A stretch of DNA of 62,931 nt from Bacteroidales bacterium (GTDB lineage: Bacteria > Bacteroidota > Bacteroidia > Bacteroidales > JAAUTT01): assembly GCA_025350365.1 (NCBI GenBank), contig JANXXY010000375.1, positions 1 through 62,931 on the forward strand, read 5' to 3'. This document shows, piece by piece, positions 45,093 through 54,751 of the stretch. Every line of letters starts with the position of its first letter. Within the stretch, counting starts at the first letter, position 1. Below the pieces are notes generated by a model. That model did no database searches and had not been told where the DNA came from. It saw only the letters and a program-made list of their open reading frames with translations. The translations under genes and the position numbers were made by a program.

Positions 45093-45137
45093 GTTTAATT
45101 TGCATTTATTCGAGATAAATTTAAAAATATTATAAAA

Positions 45138-45205
45138 GAGAGTTTTTAAAAGAACCATATGAGTTTAATTCATATGGTGACTTTTGAAAACTCTCAAATT
45201 TTTTA
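45138..45205. terminator. Long inverted repeat between ftsH and cdsA, likely a terminator or attenuator
   Basis: GAGAGTTTT-x-AAAAG near 45138-45152 matches the reverse complement of CTTTT-x-AAAACTCTC (45181-45195), and ACCATATGA (45153-45162) matches TCATATGGT inside. The arms total about 24 bp with one mismatch, one extra base and a 7-nt loop. A T-run follows (45199-45205). It could end the ftsH message and reduce cdsA expression. Confidence 0.6.
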
Positions 45206-45217
45206 ACAGCACTCATA

Positions 45218-46054
45218 TTGAAAAAGCTATTTACCCGTGCACTTACCGGACTTGTTTTTGTTGCTGTTCTTGTTACAGCCATACTGATTCATCCTATTGC
45301 TTATTTCCTTTTATTTGGATTAATCACCGGATTTGGTATGTTTGAATTTTATAGACTATTTGGGGATTCGGGACCTGTTAAGGCAAATAGAAATTTAGGC
45401 ATACTAACAGGATTGTTTTTTTACACAATTACATGTCTATTCGCCAGTGGTTTAGTTAGCATTATCACCTACCTGTTTATCATACCGATTCTATCATTGA
45501 TTTTTATTAATGAGTTGTATCGGAAATTGGAGAACCCCTTTCCTAACATAGGTATTACGCTTTTGGGTATAATTTATGTTTCAGTTCCCTTTTCATTGTT
45601 GATTTTAAATGGATTTACTAGTTTTTCGCTGGTTGGATATAGCGCCAAACTGGTTTTGGGATTTTTCTTCTTACAATGGGCTAGTGATACAGGCGCTTAT
45701 CTGGTTGGGATTTCAATTGGTAAACACCCTCTGTTTCCAAGAGTTTCACCAAAAAAATCATGGGAAGGTTTTATAGGAGGAGTAATTATTACACAAGTGA
45801 TAGCTATTGTTATTTCGCTGTATTTTACTGTGTTATCTACTTTCGATTGGATTGTTATTGCAACAATCATTAGTATATTCGGTGTTTTAGGTGATTTAGT
45901 TGAATCGCTTTTAAAACGGAGCGTTCATGTAAAAGATTCCGGAACATTATTACCAGGTCATGGAGGAATTTTAGATCGTTTTGATTCCGTCATATTTTCA
46001 GCTCCAATAGTATTCTTATATTTGCATCTCAAAAACGCAATAATACTTTTTTAA
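45218..46054 (+). CDS. cdsA: Phosphatidate cytidylyltransferase
   Basis: This 278-residue membrane enzyme has about eight membrane helices and the CDP-diglyceride synthase signature region KKSWEGFIGG ... DLVESLLKRSVHVKDSG ... LPGHGGILDRFDS. It makes CDP-diacylglycerol, the precursor for phosphatidylserine made by PssA at 54752. It starts with TTG at 45218, giving MKKLFTRALTG, as in related proteins; no ATG is available near. It is one base from psd, so both share an mRNA. Confidence 0.94.
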   Translation: MKKLFTRALTGLVFVAVLVTAILIHPIAYFLLFGLITGFGMFEFYRLFGDSGPVKANRNLGILTGLFFYTITCLFASGLVSIITYLFIIPILSLIFINELYRKLENPFPNIGITLLGIIYVSVPFSLLILNGFTSFSLVGYSAKLVLGFFFLQWASDTGAYLVGISIGKHPLFPRVSPKKSWEGFIGGVIITQVIAIVISLYFTVLSTFDWIVIATIISIFGVLGDLVESLLKRSVHVKDSGTLLPGHGGILDRFDSVIFSAPIVFLYLHLKNAIILF

Positions 46055-46055
46055 T

Positions 46056-46715
46056 ATGACCATTCATAAAGAGGGATTTGGAATAATTACCATTACTTTT
46101 ATAATCCTGTTGGGTTTAAATATATTAGTAAATATTTTTATCAGTTCAAACATTTTTATTTCATATTCGTTCGGAATCTTATCTGTTATCTTCATCTTCT
46201 TTGTTTTGTGGTTTTTCCGAAGCCCAAACCGGAAAATGGTATCAAAAGACAATATAATTATTGCGCCCGCTGATGGTAAGGTAGTTGTAATTGAAGAAGC
46301 AATTGAAAATGAATATTTTCACGACAAAAGAATACAGATTTCAATATTTATGTCGCCATTGAATGTTCACGTTAACAGATATCCAATAAGTGGGAAAATT
46401 GTTTATTATCAATATCATAAAGGTGAATATCTTGTAGCTTGGCATCCAAAGTCTTCAACACATAATGAAAGAACTTCGCTGGTATTGAAAACCTTAAACG
46501 GAGTTGAAGTGCTTGTGAGACAAATTGCAGGAGCTGTTGCACGACGAATTGTAACATATTCAAAAATAGATTCGATTGTAAATCAAGGAGATCAATTAGG
46601 TTTTATTAAATTTGGATCTCGTGTTGATTTATTCTTGCCAATAAACACCCGAATTAATGTTGAAATAAATCAGAAAGTTATTGGAAATAAAACAATTATT
46701 GGTTATTTAGAGTAA
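46056..46715 (+). CDS. psd: Phosphatidylserine decarboxylase proenzyme
   Basis: This 219-residue protein is the short bacterial type (type II-like), with an N-terminal membrane helix pair and the self-cleavage motif FGSRVD (Gly-Ser) near the C terminus. Cleavage there yields the pyruvoyl cofactor. It turns phosphatidylserine into phosphatidylethanolamine at the inner membrane. It follows cdsA by one base. Confidence 0.93.
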   Translation: MTIHKEGFGIITITFIILLGLNILVNIFISSNIFISYSFGILSVIFIFFVLWFFRSPNRKMVSKDNIIIAPADGKVVVIEEAIENEYFHDKRIQISIFMSPLNVHVNRYPISGKIVYYQYHKGEYLVAWHPKSSTHNERTSLVLKTLNGVEVLVRQIAGAVARRIVTYSKIDSIVNQGDQLGFIKFGSRVDLFLPINTRINVEINQKVIGNKTIIGYLE

Positions 46716-46778
46716 TAGTTAAAAAGCGTTTTGCACGAAATAAGCATATTCGTTATTTTCTTTTCAAATTTACCTCCT

Positions 46779-48002
46779 ATGATTGATGATAAAATTTTTG
46801 ATGTAACCGATGATGTGAAATGGATAGGGGTACTCGATTTCGATCTTGTTACTTTTGATATCATCATGGAAACGAAATATGGAACTACTTACAATTCGTA
46901 CTTTATAAACGCTGACAAAAAAGCAATTATTGAAACATCGAAGGATAAGTTTAAAGACATATATCTTCAAAAAGTAAAAAAAGTTACTGACCCCAAAGAG
47001 ATTCAATATATTATTCTGAATCACACAGAACCTGACCACTCAGGCAGTTTGAAATATTTATTGGAGTTAGCGCCAAATGCCACTGTGGTGGGAAGTGGAC
47101 AAGCATTGAATTATCTGCAGGATATTACCGGCATTCAGTTCAAATCTCTTAAGGTTAAAGATGGAGACACCCTCGACTTAGGCAATAAAACCCTTAAATT
47201 TATAGGTGCTCCAAACCTTCATTGGCCTGATTCTATTTACACCTATTTGGTTGAAGATAAGGTTTTATTTACTTGTGATTCTTTTGGGGCACATTTTTGC
47301 CATGAAGCGATGTTTGATGATTTGGTTGGCAATTTTGATGAGTCGTTTAAATATTATTATGATGTAATTCTTCGACCGTTTAGCAAATTTATGTTAAAAG
47401 CTATAGATAAGATCCGACCTCTTGATATAAAAGTCATTTGTACCGGACATGGCCCTATTTTGCGAACAAGCTGGGAACTAATGGTTAACAAAAGCGAACA
47501 GTGGGCTAAAGAATTTTTGGAAAAAACTGGTCACAAGGAGAATAACATTCTAATTACTTATGTTTCTGCATATGGCTATACGAAGGAAATGGCCTATAAA
47601 ATAAAAGAAGGGTTGCTTTTATCCGGCGATTTTAATGTTAATGTTATTGATTTAGAATCTATTTTACTCGGAGACCTGGAAGAACAATTAACACTTTCTA
47701 ACGCATTTATTATTGGTTCGCCTACTATTAACCAGAATACACTTTTACCGATTTACCGTTTATTTTCCGTCATTAACCCTATTCGTGATCGTTTAAAACT
47801 CGCTGCAAGTTTTGGATCTTACGGATGGAGTGGAGAAGCAATAAAAATAATCGAAGCCAACTTAAAAGCATTAAAGTTGAATGTAATACAGGAAGGCCTT
47901 GCCAGTAAATTTTTCCCTTATAATGAGAAAGCTGAGGAATACATTGAGTTTGGTAAAAAGTTTGGTGACAATATGCTTCAAAATAAAACGGTTGACGAAT
48001 AA
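46779..48002 (+). CDS. FprA family A-type flavodiiron protein
   Basis: This 407-residue protein has an N-terminal beta-lactamase-fold domain with the diiron ligands in HTEPDHSGS (H-x-E-x-D-H) and a C-terminal flavodoxin domain (about 260-400; ITYVSAYGYTKEMA). Flavodiiron proteins reduce O2 to water and/or NO to N2O to protect anaerobes. The start is the ATG at 46779; an upstream TTG in frame gives residues without family similarity. An anaerobic or microaerophilic life is suggested. Confidence 0.92.
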   Translation: MIDDKIFDVTDDVKWIGVLDFDLVTFDIIMETKYGTTYNSYFINADKKAIIETSKDKFKDIYLQKVKKVTDPKEIQYIILNHTEPDHSGSLKYLLELAPNATVVGSGQALNYLQDITGIQFKSLKVKDGDTLDLGNKTLKFIGAPNLHWPDSIYTYLVEDKVLFTCDSFGAHFCHEAMFDDLVGNFDESFKYYYDVILRPFSKFMLKAIDKIRPLDIKVICTGHGPILRTSWELMVNKSEQWAKEFLEKTGHKENNILITYVSAYGYTKEMAYKIKEGLLLSGDFNVNVIDLESILLGDLEEQLTLSNAFIIGSPTINQNTLLPIYRLFSVINPIRDRLKLAASFGSYGWSGEAIKIIEANLKALKLNVIQEGLASKFFPYNEKAEEYIEFGKKFGDNMLQNKTVDE

Positions 48003-48097
48003 AACTTATTTAGATATAAATGTATCCGGTTTATAATGGTTTACATTAATATTAAAAAATACGCACCGCATCTTGGATAATCTATTAAGTTCTTATA

Positions 48098-48105
48098 TAT
48101 CTTTG
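48098..48105 (+). promoter_or_regulatory. Promoter -7 element of the Kup gene
   Basis: TATCTTTG fits TANNTTTG, with CTTG (48072-48075) 22 bp upstream. It precedes the ATG at 48158 by 52 bp. Confidence 0.5.
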
Positions 48106-48157
48106 CGCCACTTTTTTATATTTCGGAAGCTACAAAAACAACTGATTTTCATATAAT

Positions 48158-50101
48158 ATGATAATACATCACTCGGACAAGGGTATTCAAAAAGTAACAA
48201 TGGCCGGGCTTATCATTACCCTTGGAATTGTTTACGGTGATGTTGGAACCTCTCCGCTTTATACATTTCAGGAAATCATAAACGGTTTGCGATTAATTAA
48301 CCGCAATACCATTCTTGGAGCTATATCCTGCGTTATATGGACCTTAACATTGCAAACTACTGTCAAATATGTGATAATCACATTACGAGCCGATAATAAA
48401 GGCGAAGGCGGTATATTTGCGTTGTTTGCATTAATCAGGCGCAGAAAAGCCTGGGCATATGTTTTTGCTATTATTGGGGGCAGTACCTTATTAGCTGATG
48501 GTATTATAACACCGGCTATTACGGTAACATCTGCGGTTGAGGGTCTTCAGTTGATCAATTCTCAAATACCTGTTCTAACTATTGTTATCATAATTCTTAC
48601 TTTATTGTTTACCAGTCAACAGTTTGGTACTCGTTTTCTAGGAAAATCGTTTGGCCCTATCATGTTTATGTGGTTTTTTATGCTAGGCTCACTCGGATTG
48701 GTTCAGATTCTAAAATACCCCGATATTTTGCATGCGTTTAATCCATCCTATGGCTTTCATTTATTGCATGATTACCCCGGAGGCTTTCTAATTTTGGGTG
48801 CAGTTTTTCTGGCAACGACCGGTGCAGAGGCACTTTACTCAGATATTGGACATTGTGGCATAAAGAACATCAGGGTTTCCTGGGTTTTTGTCAAAATCAC
48901 ATTAATACTTAACTATTTAGGACAGGGCGCATGGATACTTCTTAATCATAATGATGCCAGAGGTCAAAATCCTTTTTTTGCGATTATGCCGCCATGGTTC
49001 CTGGTTACAGGAATTTTGCTGGCAACAGTAGCGTCTGTTATTGCGAGTCAGGCTTTAATTAGCGGTTCCTTTACTTTGATTAGCGAAGCAATTTCATTGA
49101 ATTTTTGGCCTAAATTAAAAATTAGTTATCCTACGGAAGTAAAAGGACAGTTGTACATTCCTAAAATAAATTGGTTTTTATGGATTTCCTGCGTGTTTGT
49201 TGTTTTATATTTCGAAAAATCGGCGAATATGGGAGCTGCGTATGGACTGTCTATCACAATTACGATGCTTATGACAACCGTTTTGCTTACCATTTATTTA
49301 TATCATAGATTTTCTGTAATTGTTGTGGTACTTATTGCAACAGTTTTCCTATTTATTGAAACAACATTTTTAATTGCTAACCTAAATAAATTTCAGCACG
49401 GTGGTTGGGTTACCATAGCATTGGCCGGGTTGTTTTGCCTGATTATGTACACGTGGTACAATGGTCGTAAGCTTAAAAATACATATATGTTATTTGTAAG
49501 GATAACAGATTATCTGGATATCCTCAAATCATTGGGAGATGACCAATCAGTGCCTAAATGCGCTACAAATTTGGTATATCTTACCAAGGCCAACCGGAAG
49601 GCAGAAATTGAATCGAAAATTATTTATTCTATTATAAATAAACAGCCCAAACGAGCTGATGTATATTGGTTTCTTCATGTTGATATTATGGATGAGCCTG
49701 ATACATTTGAATATGAGGTAACTCAATTTATTCCGGGTAAAGTTATTAAAGTTGATTTTCGGCTTGGTTTTAAAGTGGAGCCTCGTATAAATCAGTATTT
49801 CCGCCAGGTGCTGGATGATATGGTTGAAAAAGGAGAAGTAGATATCTTCTCCAGATACGATTCGTTGAGGAAACATCATGTGAACGGCGATTTTCAATTT
49901 GTACTGATTGACAGGATCGCCACCTATGATCTCAACCTCACACCCAGACAGAAGTTTATAATGAATTCTTATAATATCTTTAAAAAACTTGGTGTTGCCG
50001 AAGAAAAATCACTTAATCTTGACACTAGCAATGTTTTAATCGAGAAGGTGCCTCTTTCAACTGATCAGAGATCCAAAAGTAAACTTGCGAGAATTGGTTA
50101 G
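48158..50101 (+). CDS. kup: Kup/HAK/KT family potassium uptake protein
   Basis: This 647-residue membrane protein has about 12 helices and the family start ITLGIVYGDVGTSPLYTFQ, then GGIFALFALIRRR and the ALYSDIGHCGIKNI segment. It takes up K+ coupled to protons. The C-terminal 170 residues are cytosolic. It is a single-gene unit. Confidence 0.94.
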   Translation: MIIHHSDKGIQKVTMAGLIITLGIVYGDVGTSPLYTFQEIINGLRLINRNTILGAISCVIWTLTLQTTVKYVIITLRADNKGEGGIFALFALIRRRKAWAYVFAIIGGSTLLADGIITPAITVTSAVEGLQLINSQIPVLTIVIIILTLLFTSQQFGTRFLGKSFGPIMFMWFFMLGSLGLVQILKYPDILHAFNPSYGFHLLHDYPGGFLILGAVFLATTGAEALYSDIGHCGIKNIRVSWVFVKITLILNYLGQGAWILLNHNDARGQNPFFAIMPPWFLVTGILLATVASVIASQALISGSFTLISEAISLNFWPKLKISYPTEVKGQLYIPKINWFLWISCVFVVLYFEKSANMGAAYGLSITITMLMTTVLLTIYLYHRFSVIVVVLIATVFLFIETTFLIANLNKFQHGGWVTIALAGLFCLIMYTWYNGRKLKNTYMLFVRITDYLDILKSLGDDQSVPKCATNLVYLTKANRKAEIESKIIYSIINKQPKRADVYWFLHVDIMDEPDTFEYEVTQFIPGKVIKVDFRLGFKVEPRINQYFRQVLDDMVEKGEVDIFSRYDSLRKHHVNGDFQFVLIDRIATYDLNLTPRQKFIMNSYNIFKKLGVAEEKSLNLDTSNVLIEKVPLSTDQRSKSKLARIG

Positions 50102-50110
50102 TGGTTATTG

Positions 50111-50605
50111 TTATGATTTACGCCGATAGGTGACGAAAGAATAATTATAAGGATGTTTATCATCTATAAAATAATTTTCGATTTCTGTGGCTTTCCAATT
50201 GTCAGGATCAATTAAGGGGAAAAATATATCAGCTTCAAAAAATGCGTGAACTTTAGTGATGTAAAGAGTTTGTACAATTGGTAAAAACTGACGGTATACT
50301 AACCCTCCGCCAATAATAAAGTTCTCCTTGTCAGGATCACAGATTGAAATAACATCGTCAAATGAATAAGCCATCACACAATCATCTATTTGTTCTCCGG
50401 CATTGTCAGTTAAAACTACATTAGTGCGTTTTGGTAACGGGCGTTTTGGCAATGAATAATAGGTGTTTTTTCCCATAATAATTTTATGACCTTCAGTGAT
50501 CTTTTTAAACCGTTTCAAATCTTCGGGTAAATGCCAAAGTAATTGATTATCTTTCCCTATGGCGTTGTTTTCGGCTATTGCGACAATAATAGAAATTGGC
50601 TTCAT
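50111..50605 (-). CDS. folA: Dihydrofolate reductase
   Basis: This 164-residue enzyme has the DHFR start ISIIVAIAENNAIGKDNQLLWHLPEDLKRFK (part) with the active-site acidic residue in LPEDL and the NADPH-binding IIMGKNTYYSLP and FIIGGGLVYRQFLP. It regenerates tetrahydrofolate after thymidylate synthesis. It follows thyA by 25 bp on the minus strand, the usual pairing. Confidence 0.95.
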   Translation of the reverse strand: MKPISIIVAIAENNAIGKDNQLLWHLPEDLKRFKKITEGHKIIMGKNTYYSLPKRPLPKRTNVVLTDNAGEQIDDCVMAYSFDDVISICDPDKENFIIGGGLVYRQFLPIVQTLYITKVHAFFEADIFFPLIDPDNWKATEIENYFIDDKHPYNYSFVTYRRKS

Positions 50606-50630
50606 TTAATTTATTTAGAAGGGATGGAAT

Positions 50631-51425
50631 TTATATTGCAATTTCCCCTTTGATGTGAGGATGTGGATTGTAATTTTCAATGGCAAAATCATTGAAGGAA
50701 AAGTCGAATATTGAGGTTACATCAGGGTTTAATTTTAATATTGGCAGAGGTCTCGGTTCCCGGCTTAATTGAAGTTTTACCTGATCGATGTGGTTGAGGT
50801 AAATATGTGCGTCGCCCAATGTATGTATAAATTCGCCGGGCTTAAGATGCGTAACCTGCGCAAACATATAAACCAAAAATGCATAAGAAGCTATGTTAAA
50901 AGGGACTCCCAGAAAAATATCAGCACTCCGCTGATACATTTGGCAAGATAGTTTACCATCAGCCACATAAAACTGAAATAGTATGTGACATGGCGGAAGT
51001 GCCATTTTATCAATTTCGCCAACATTCCATGCCGATATGATATGACGACGGGAATCGGGATTGTTTTTTATGGAATCGATAACCTGCGAAATCTGGTCAT
51101 AATGCTTACCATCGGCAGATGGCCACGAACGCCATTGATATCCATATACGGGACCAAGATTTCCATTGTTATCAGCCCATTCATTCCAAATAGTGACACC
51201 GTTTTCTTTCAGGTAATCAATGTCTGACGAACCTTTCAAAAACCAAAGTAGCTCATGCAGGATAGATTTTGTATGGAGTTTTTTGGTTGTCAATAAGGGG
51301 AAACCTTGGGATAAGTCAAATCTCATCTGATAACCAAATGTGCTTATTGTTCCCGTACCCGTGCGGTCCGCCTTTTTTGTTCCATTCGTTAAAACATGAT
51401 CAAGTAAATCGAGATATTGCTTCAT
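50631..51425 (-). CDS. thyA: Thymidylate synthase
   Basis: This 264-residue enzyme has the catalytic Cys146 in ALPPCHILFQFYV, the FP-LLTTKKL start region and the YQRSADIFLGVPFNIASYAFL folate/dUMP-binding segment. It makes dTMP from dUMP with methylene-tetrahydrofolate. Length matches the E. coli enzyme. It forms a unit with folA, and a lipoprotein gene lies 11 bp upstream on the same strand. Confidence 0.97.
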   Translation of the reverse strand: MKQYLDLLDHVLTNGTKKADRTGTGTISTFGYQMRFDLSQGFPLLTTKKLHTKSILHELLWFLKGSSDIDYLKENGVTIWNEWADNNGNLGPVYGYQWRSWPSADGKHYDQISQVIDSIKNNPDSRRHIISAWNVGEIDKMALPPCHILFQFYVADGKLSCQMYQRSADIFLGVPFNIASYAFLVYMFAQVTHLKPGEFIHTLGDAHIYLNHIDQVKLQLSREPRPLPILKLNPDVTSIFDFSFNDFAIENYNPHPHIKGEIAI

Positions 51426-51436
51426 AAATTATCCTG

Positions 51437-51982
51437 CTAATCAATGTAATTATCAATTTTAATAACTTGTAACTTGTCTTTTTTAAAGATAAATTTGAAT
51501 AAAGTAGTAGCTCTTTTCGAAGCTATTATAATTGTATCATTCAATGTTGGTATTAAATTTGTGAAACTTTTAAAAAAATCATTTTTCGGGATGCCCACTT
51601 TAACTCCGTTTTTAAAAACTACTTTGGAATCAAATATATTTCCGGCAAAAAAAAGCTCCTTGCCATCAGTCGTTTTGTATAAAAACAATTCCGATTTCTT
51701 TCGGTAAAAACGGTAGATTGTATCAGAAACTGCCGGATTATGGATGTTTTTAATAGAATATACCTGTAATTTGAATTGTGGAAACAGGTTAGTCGTGAAA
51801 TTTTTGATAGTAGGTTTATAACCAAATGGATCTGTAATAAAAATTTCTTTAGTCACAGATGAATTTCCAGTTGATAAATGGGTTTTTTCAATTGGTTTTT
51901 TAACACAGGCATATATAAAAATCGAAAATATACATGCAACCATCAGTATTACTTTATGATGTAACCTTGTTTTGTTGTTCAT
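51437..51982 (-). CDS. Putative lipoprotein of unknown function
   Basis: This 181-residue protein has a lipoprotein signal with a lipobox FIYAC (Cys about residue 26), so it is probably anchored in the inner or outer membrane. I recognise no domain. The body is beta-rich with many Phe/Lys. It is the first gene of a minus-strand group with thyA and folA and is divergent from the AI-2E permease gene. Confidence 0.6.
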   Translation of the reverse strand: MNNKTRLHHKVILMVACIFSIFIYACVKKPIEKTHLSTGNSSVTKEIFITDPFGYKPTIKNFTTNLFPQFKLQVYSIKNIHNPAVSDTIYRFYRKKSELFLYKTTDGKELFFAGNIFDSKVVFKNGVKVGIPKNDFFKSFTNLIPTLNDTIIIASKRATTLFKFIFKKDKLQVIKIDNYID

Positions 51983-52051
51983 GGCAATATTTTACTATCT
52001 TCGTTGAGTAATTTGAGATAGCAAAGATTAAAATTTACCGCCAGATAATGA

Positions 52052-53161
52052 ATGAATATGACTAAATATTATCGATATATTATATTTGCGTGTGTTACCA
52101 TAATTATAGCGCTTGCATTGTGGTATTTTCAAGCCATTGTTGCATATGTTTTAATTTCTGCAATTTTTTCACTAATTGGGGCTCCGCTTGTCAGTATCCT
52201 TGGAAAGCTTAAAATTGGGAAATTCTATCTGCCGAAAGCACTTTGCGCCGGAATAACTCTGCTATTTTTCTGGGGAGTGTTCATTACTTTTTTTATGATT
52301 TTTATACCGCTAATAGCCTCCGAAGCCCAGAAACTGTCGCAAATTGATCCGAAAAGTATTTTAAATGCAATTAATGTACCGCTCTCGAGGTTCGACGCGT
52401 TGGTGAATAGTTTGGGAATGTCAAATGGTGAAAATTTTTCGACAACCGAACTGCTTAGCAAAAGGATACAATCAATTCTTAACATCGGATTATTTACTGA
52501 TTTATTCAGCTCGCTGGCTTCTACTATAGGGAATATCATTATTGCCATCTTTTCAGTCAGTTTCATTACTCTCTTCTTTCTCAAAGACGAATTTCTATTT
52601 GGTAGCGGAATAATACTTTTAGTTCCAACTCAATATGAAATGGCAGCGCTACGGGTAATTTCGTCCACAAAACATTTACTTAAGCGCTATTTTGTTGGGA
52701 TAGGTGGACAAATTACCGGTATTATTGTTTTAATGACCATCGGCTTGACTTGTGTTGGCATACAATTTAAAACAGCTATGGTTATTGCTTTATTTGCCGG
52801 TATAATTAATGTAATACCTTATATAGGACCATTGATTGGAGCAATCTTCGGCCTCATCTTAAGCCTGGCATCCAAAATTCCAACCGTTCCAACGGATCAG
52901 CTTATGCCAATAACATTTTATGTGTGTCTGGTCTTTCTGGCTGTGCATTTGATAGATAATATTGTTTTTCAGCCCCTAATACTTTCTAGCAGTGTTCGGG
53001 CTCATCCTTTGGAAATATTTTTGGTAATCCTCATTGCAGGCCATTTGGCGGGCATTGCAGGAATGCTTGTAGCCATACCAGGATATACGATTGTGAGAGT
53101 TTTTGCTAAACAATTTTTAAACAATTTTAAAGTTGTTAAAAAATTAACCGAAAAAATTTGA
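52052..53161 (+). CDS. AI-2E/PerM family membrane transporter
   Basis: This 369-residue protein has about eight membrane helices and the family segments RYFVGIGGQITGIIVLMTIGL, INVIPYIGPLIGAIFG and DNIVFQPLILSSSVRAHPLEIFLVI. Members move small solutes or act as Na+/H+ antiporters; the name AI-2E does not prove autoinducer transport. The start is the ATG at 52052. Confidence 0.85.
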   Translation: MNMTKYYRYIIFACVTIIIALALWYFQAIVAYVLISAIFSLIGAPLVSILGKLKIGKFYLPKALCAGITLLFFWGVFITFFMIFIPLIASEAQKLSQIDPKSILNAINVPLSRFDALVNSLGMSNGENFSTTELLSKRIQSILNIGLFTDLFSSLASTIGNIIIAIFSVSFITLFFLKDEFLFGSGIILLVPTQYEMAALRVISSTKHLLKRYFVGIGGQITGIIVLMTIGLTCVGIQFKTAMVIALFAGIINVIPYIGPLIGAIFGLILSLASKIPTVPTDQLMPITFYVCLVFLAVHLIDNIVFQPLILSSSVRAHPLEIFLVILIAGHLAGIAGMLVAIPGYTIVRVFAKQFLNNFKVVKKLTEKI

Positions 53162-53181
53162 GATAAAAATTATCAATGTTT

Positions 53182-53189
53182 TATATTTG
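53182..53189 (+). promoter_or_regulatory. Possible -7 element of the small sorting-domain gene
   Basis: TATATTTG fits TANNTTTG, with TTTG (53157-53160) 21 bp upstream. It precedes the ATG at 53207 by 17 bp. Confidence 0.55.
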
Positions 53190-53206
53190 AGGGAATTATT
53201 AACTGA

Positions 53207-53782
53207 ATGAAAAGTCCAACCTGTTTTATTATCGTATTTAGCATTTTTCTGAACATGGTTGTTAATGCACAACCTATTGTTATAAAATCAGATGTTACAA
53301 AAGGATGTGATTCGTTATCGGTGTATTTTACATACACATCAACTATTTACCCGGTAACAACAATTAAATGGGATTTTGGAGGCGGAGTAACAAATTCAAG
53401 CGCTACACCTACAATCAAATATTCTGTTCCCGGCCTCTATAGCGTAAAATTGATTATCAACGGAACTGACTCCATAACTGAGAATAATTTTATTGAAATT
53501 AATGCATGTGACAGTTTAATAGTTCCCAACGTTTTTACTCCAAATGACGACGGCTTTAACGACGATTTCAAAGTTACCTCAAATGGCAAATCAGTGCTGC
53601 AGTTGCGTATTTTTGCACCTACAGGAATATTAGTTTATAAGTCAGTTGCAAAGAATCTTAAATGGGACGGGAGGCTTCCCTCCGGCGAAAAAGTTTTGTC
53701 CGGAATTTACTTTTACACCATTGAAAATGCGGATGCTGTACATCCAATTAATAAATCAGGATTCTTCTATATTTACCGGTAA
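53207..53782 (+). CDS. Small secreted PKD protein with gliding-motility-associated C-terminal domain
   Basis: This 191-residue protein has a signal peptide (about 1-21, NAQP), one PKD-like domain (about 25-95; PVTTIKWDFGGGVTNSSATP) and a C-terminal sorting domain (about 100-191; VPNVFTPNDDGFNDDFKV, GIYFYTIEN). The sorting domain here has the full FTPNDDGFND block, unlike the one at 20659. It is probably exported by the type IX system. A compact form with a single PKD domain is unusual, so it may be an anchor or adaptor. Confidence 0.8.
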   Translation: MKSPTCFIIVFSIFLNMVVNAQPIVIKSDVTKGCDSLSVYFTYTSTIYPVTTIKWDFGGGVTNSSATPTIKYSVPGLYSVKLIINGTDSITENNFIEINACDSLIVPNVFTPNDDGFNDDFKVTSNGKSVLQLRIFAPTGILVYKSVAKNLKWDGRLPSGEKVLSGIYFYTIENADAVHPINKSGFFYIYR

Positions 53783-53912
53783 TCCTCCTTCAACCGGGGA
53801 TTAGAAAATATTTGTCTGGAAATTGTTGACTTATATTGATATAATAGAAACATTTTGCATTGTTTTGCCGTAAAACGGATAAAACGCAGTTACCCCATAT
53901 AACCATAAAATA

Positions 53913-54749
53913 ATGACCCGATGTTTCCTATTATTTATTTTCTCTATTTCTCTATTCCTTAATTCGTGCAAAAAGGATAACAATGAATTATTTGATTATA
54001 ATATTCAGGGTATTAATGATATAAGTTCTAATATTGGTGAAATTAAGGTAATAGATTTAAGCATTGAACGTACCAAAGGTTCTCAGGAAGAGGTTATTTT
54101 AAATTTGACAAATATTCCAAAAGGTGTTACGTATGTGTTTGATATTGATAAAGGTAAGTCTGATTACAAAACCAAACTTACATTAAAAATTACACAAAAT
54201 GCGGTACTTGGTAAGTATTCCTTGATTATTGAGGCAGTATCCGCATCAACAAAGAAATCTTTCCCTTTCGAACTTTTAATTGACGATCAATTGTCTCTGT
54301 TAATCTCAGTTTATGATGCAACAAAATGGAATTCTGAACTGCCATGGGGATTACTTACAGATAGTGCCACAATTAATTTGTATAAAAGCGAGGCCGATTT
54401 TTTAATTAATAAACCTGCCTATTCCCAAAAATCAAATGAGGAAGGAAAAGCTCTCTTTTATCGAATTATTAACGGCAATTATTTATTTGTTGTTGAAAAA
54501 GGTGAATTAAGTAACATTGTTGAAAAAAAAGCCAGCGAAGGTAAAAATTATGGTTTTGCAACAGCTGGAATTTTTAAAACAAAAACTGAAGTATACAATA
54601 GCTCTCAACCCCACGCTCAGCCAGGAAACCTTAAATACCGGGATCAAAATGCCGATGGCAAAATTACCGACGACGATAGAGTGCCTTATGATGAGCTTTC
54701 AGTTTACGAAAATGTGTTAAACGAAAAAGTGACCTGGATTGGGAAATAA
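53913..54749 (+). CDS. Putative lipoprotein with a calcium-binding-like loop
   Basis: This 278-residue protein has a lipobox LNSC (Cys about residue 20) after a signal peptide. The body is beta-rich with Ig-like character (EEVILNLTNIPKGVTYVF), and near residue 250 it has DQNADGKITDDD, an EF-hand/dockerin-like loop. It might bind calcium. I know no named family. It converges on pssA with a 2-bp gap. Confidence 0.55.
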   Translation: MTRCFLLFIFSISLFLNSCKKDNNELFDYNIQGINDISSNIGEIKVIDLSIERTKGSQEEVILNLTNIPKGVTYVFDIDKGKSDYKTKLTLKITQNAVLGKYSLIIEAVSASTKKSFPFELLIDDQLSLLISVYDATKWNSELPWGLLTDSATINLYKSEADFLINKPAYSQKSNEEGKALFYRIINGNYLFVVEKGELSNIVEKKASEGKNYGFATAGIFKTKTEVYNSSQPHAQPGNLKYRDQNADGKITDDDRVPYDELSVYENVLNEKVTWIGK

Positions 54750-54751
54750 AA

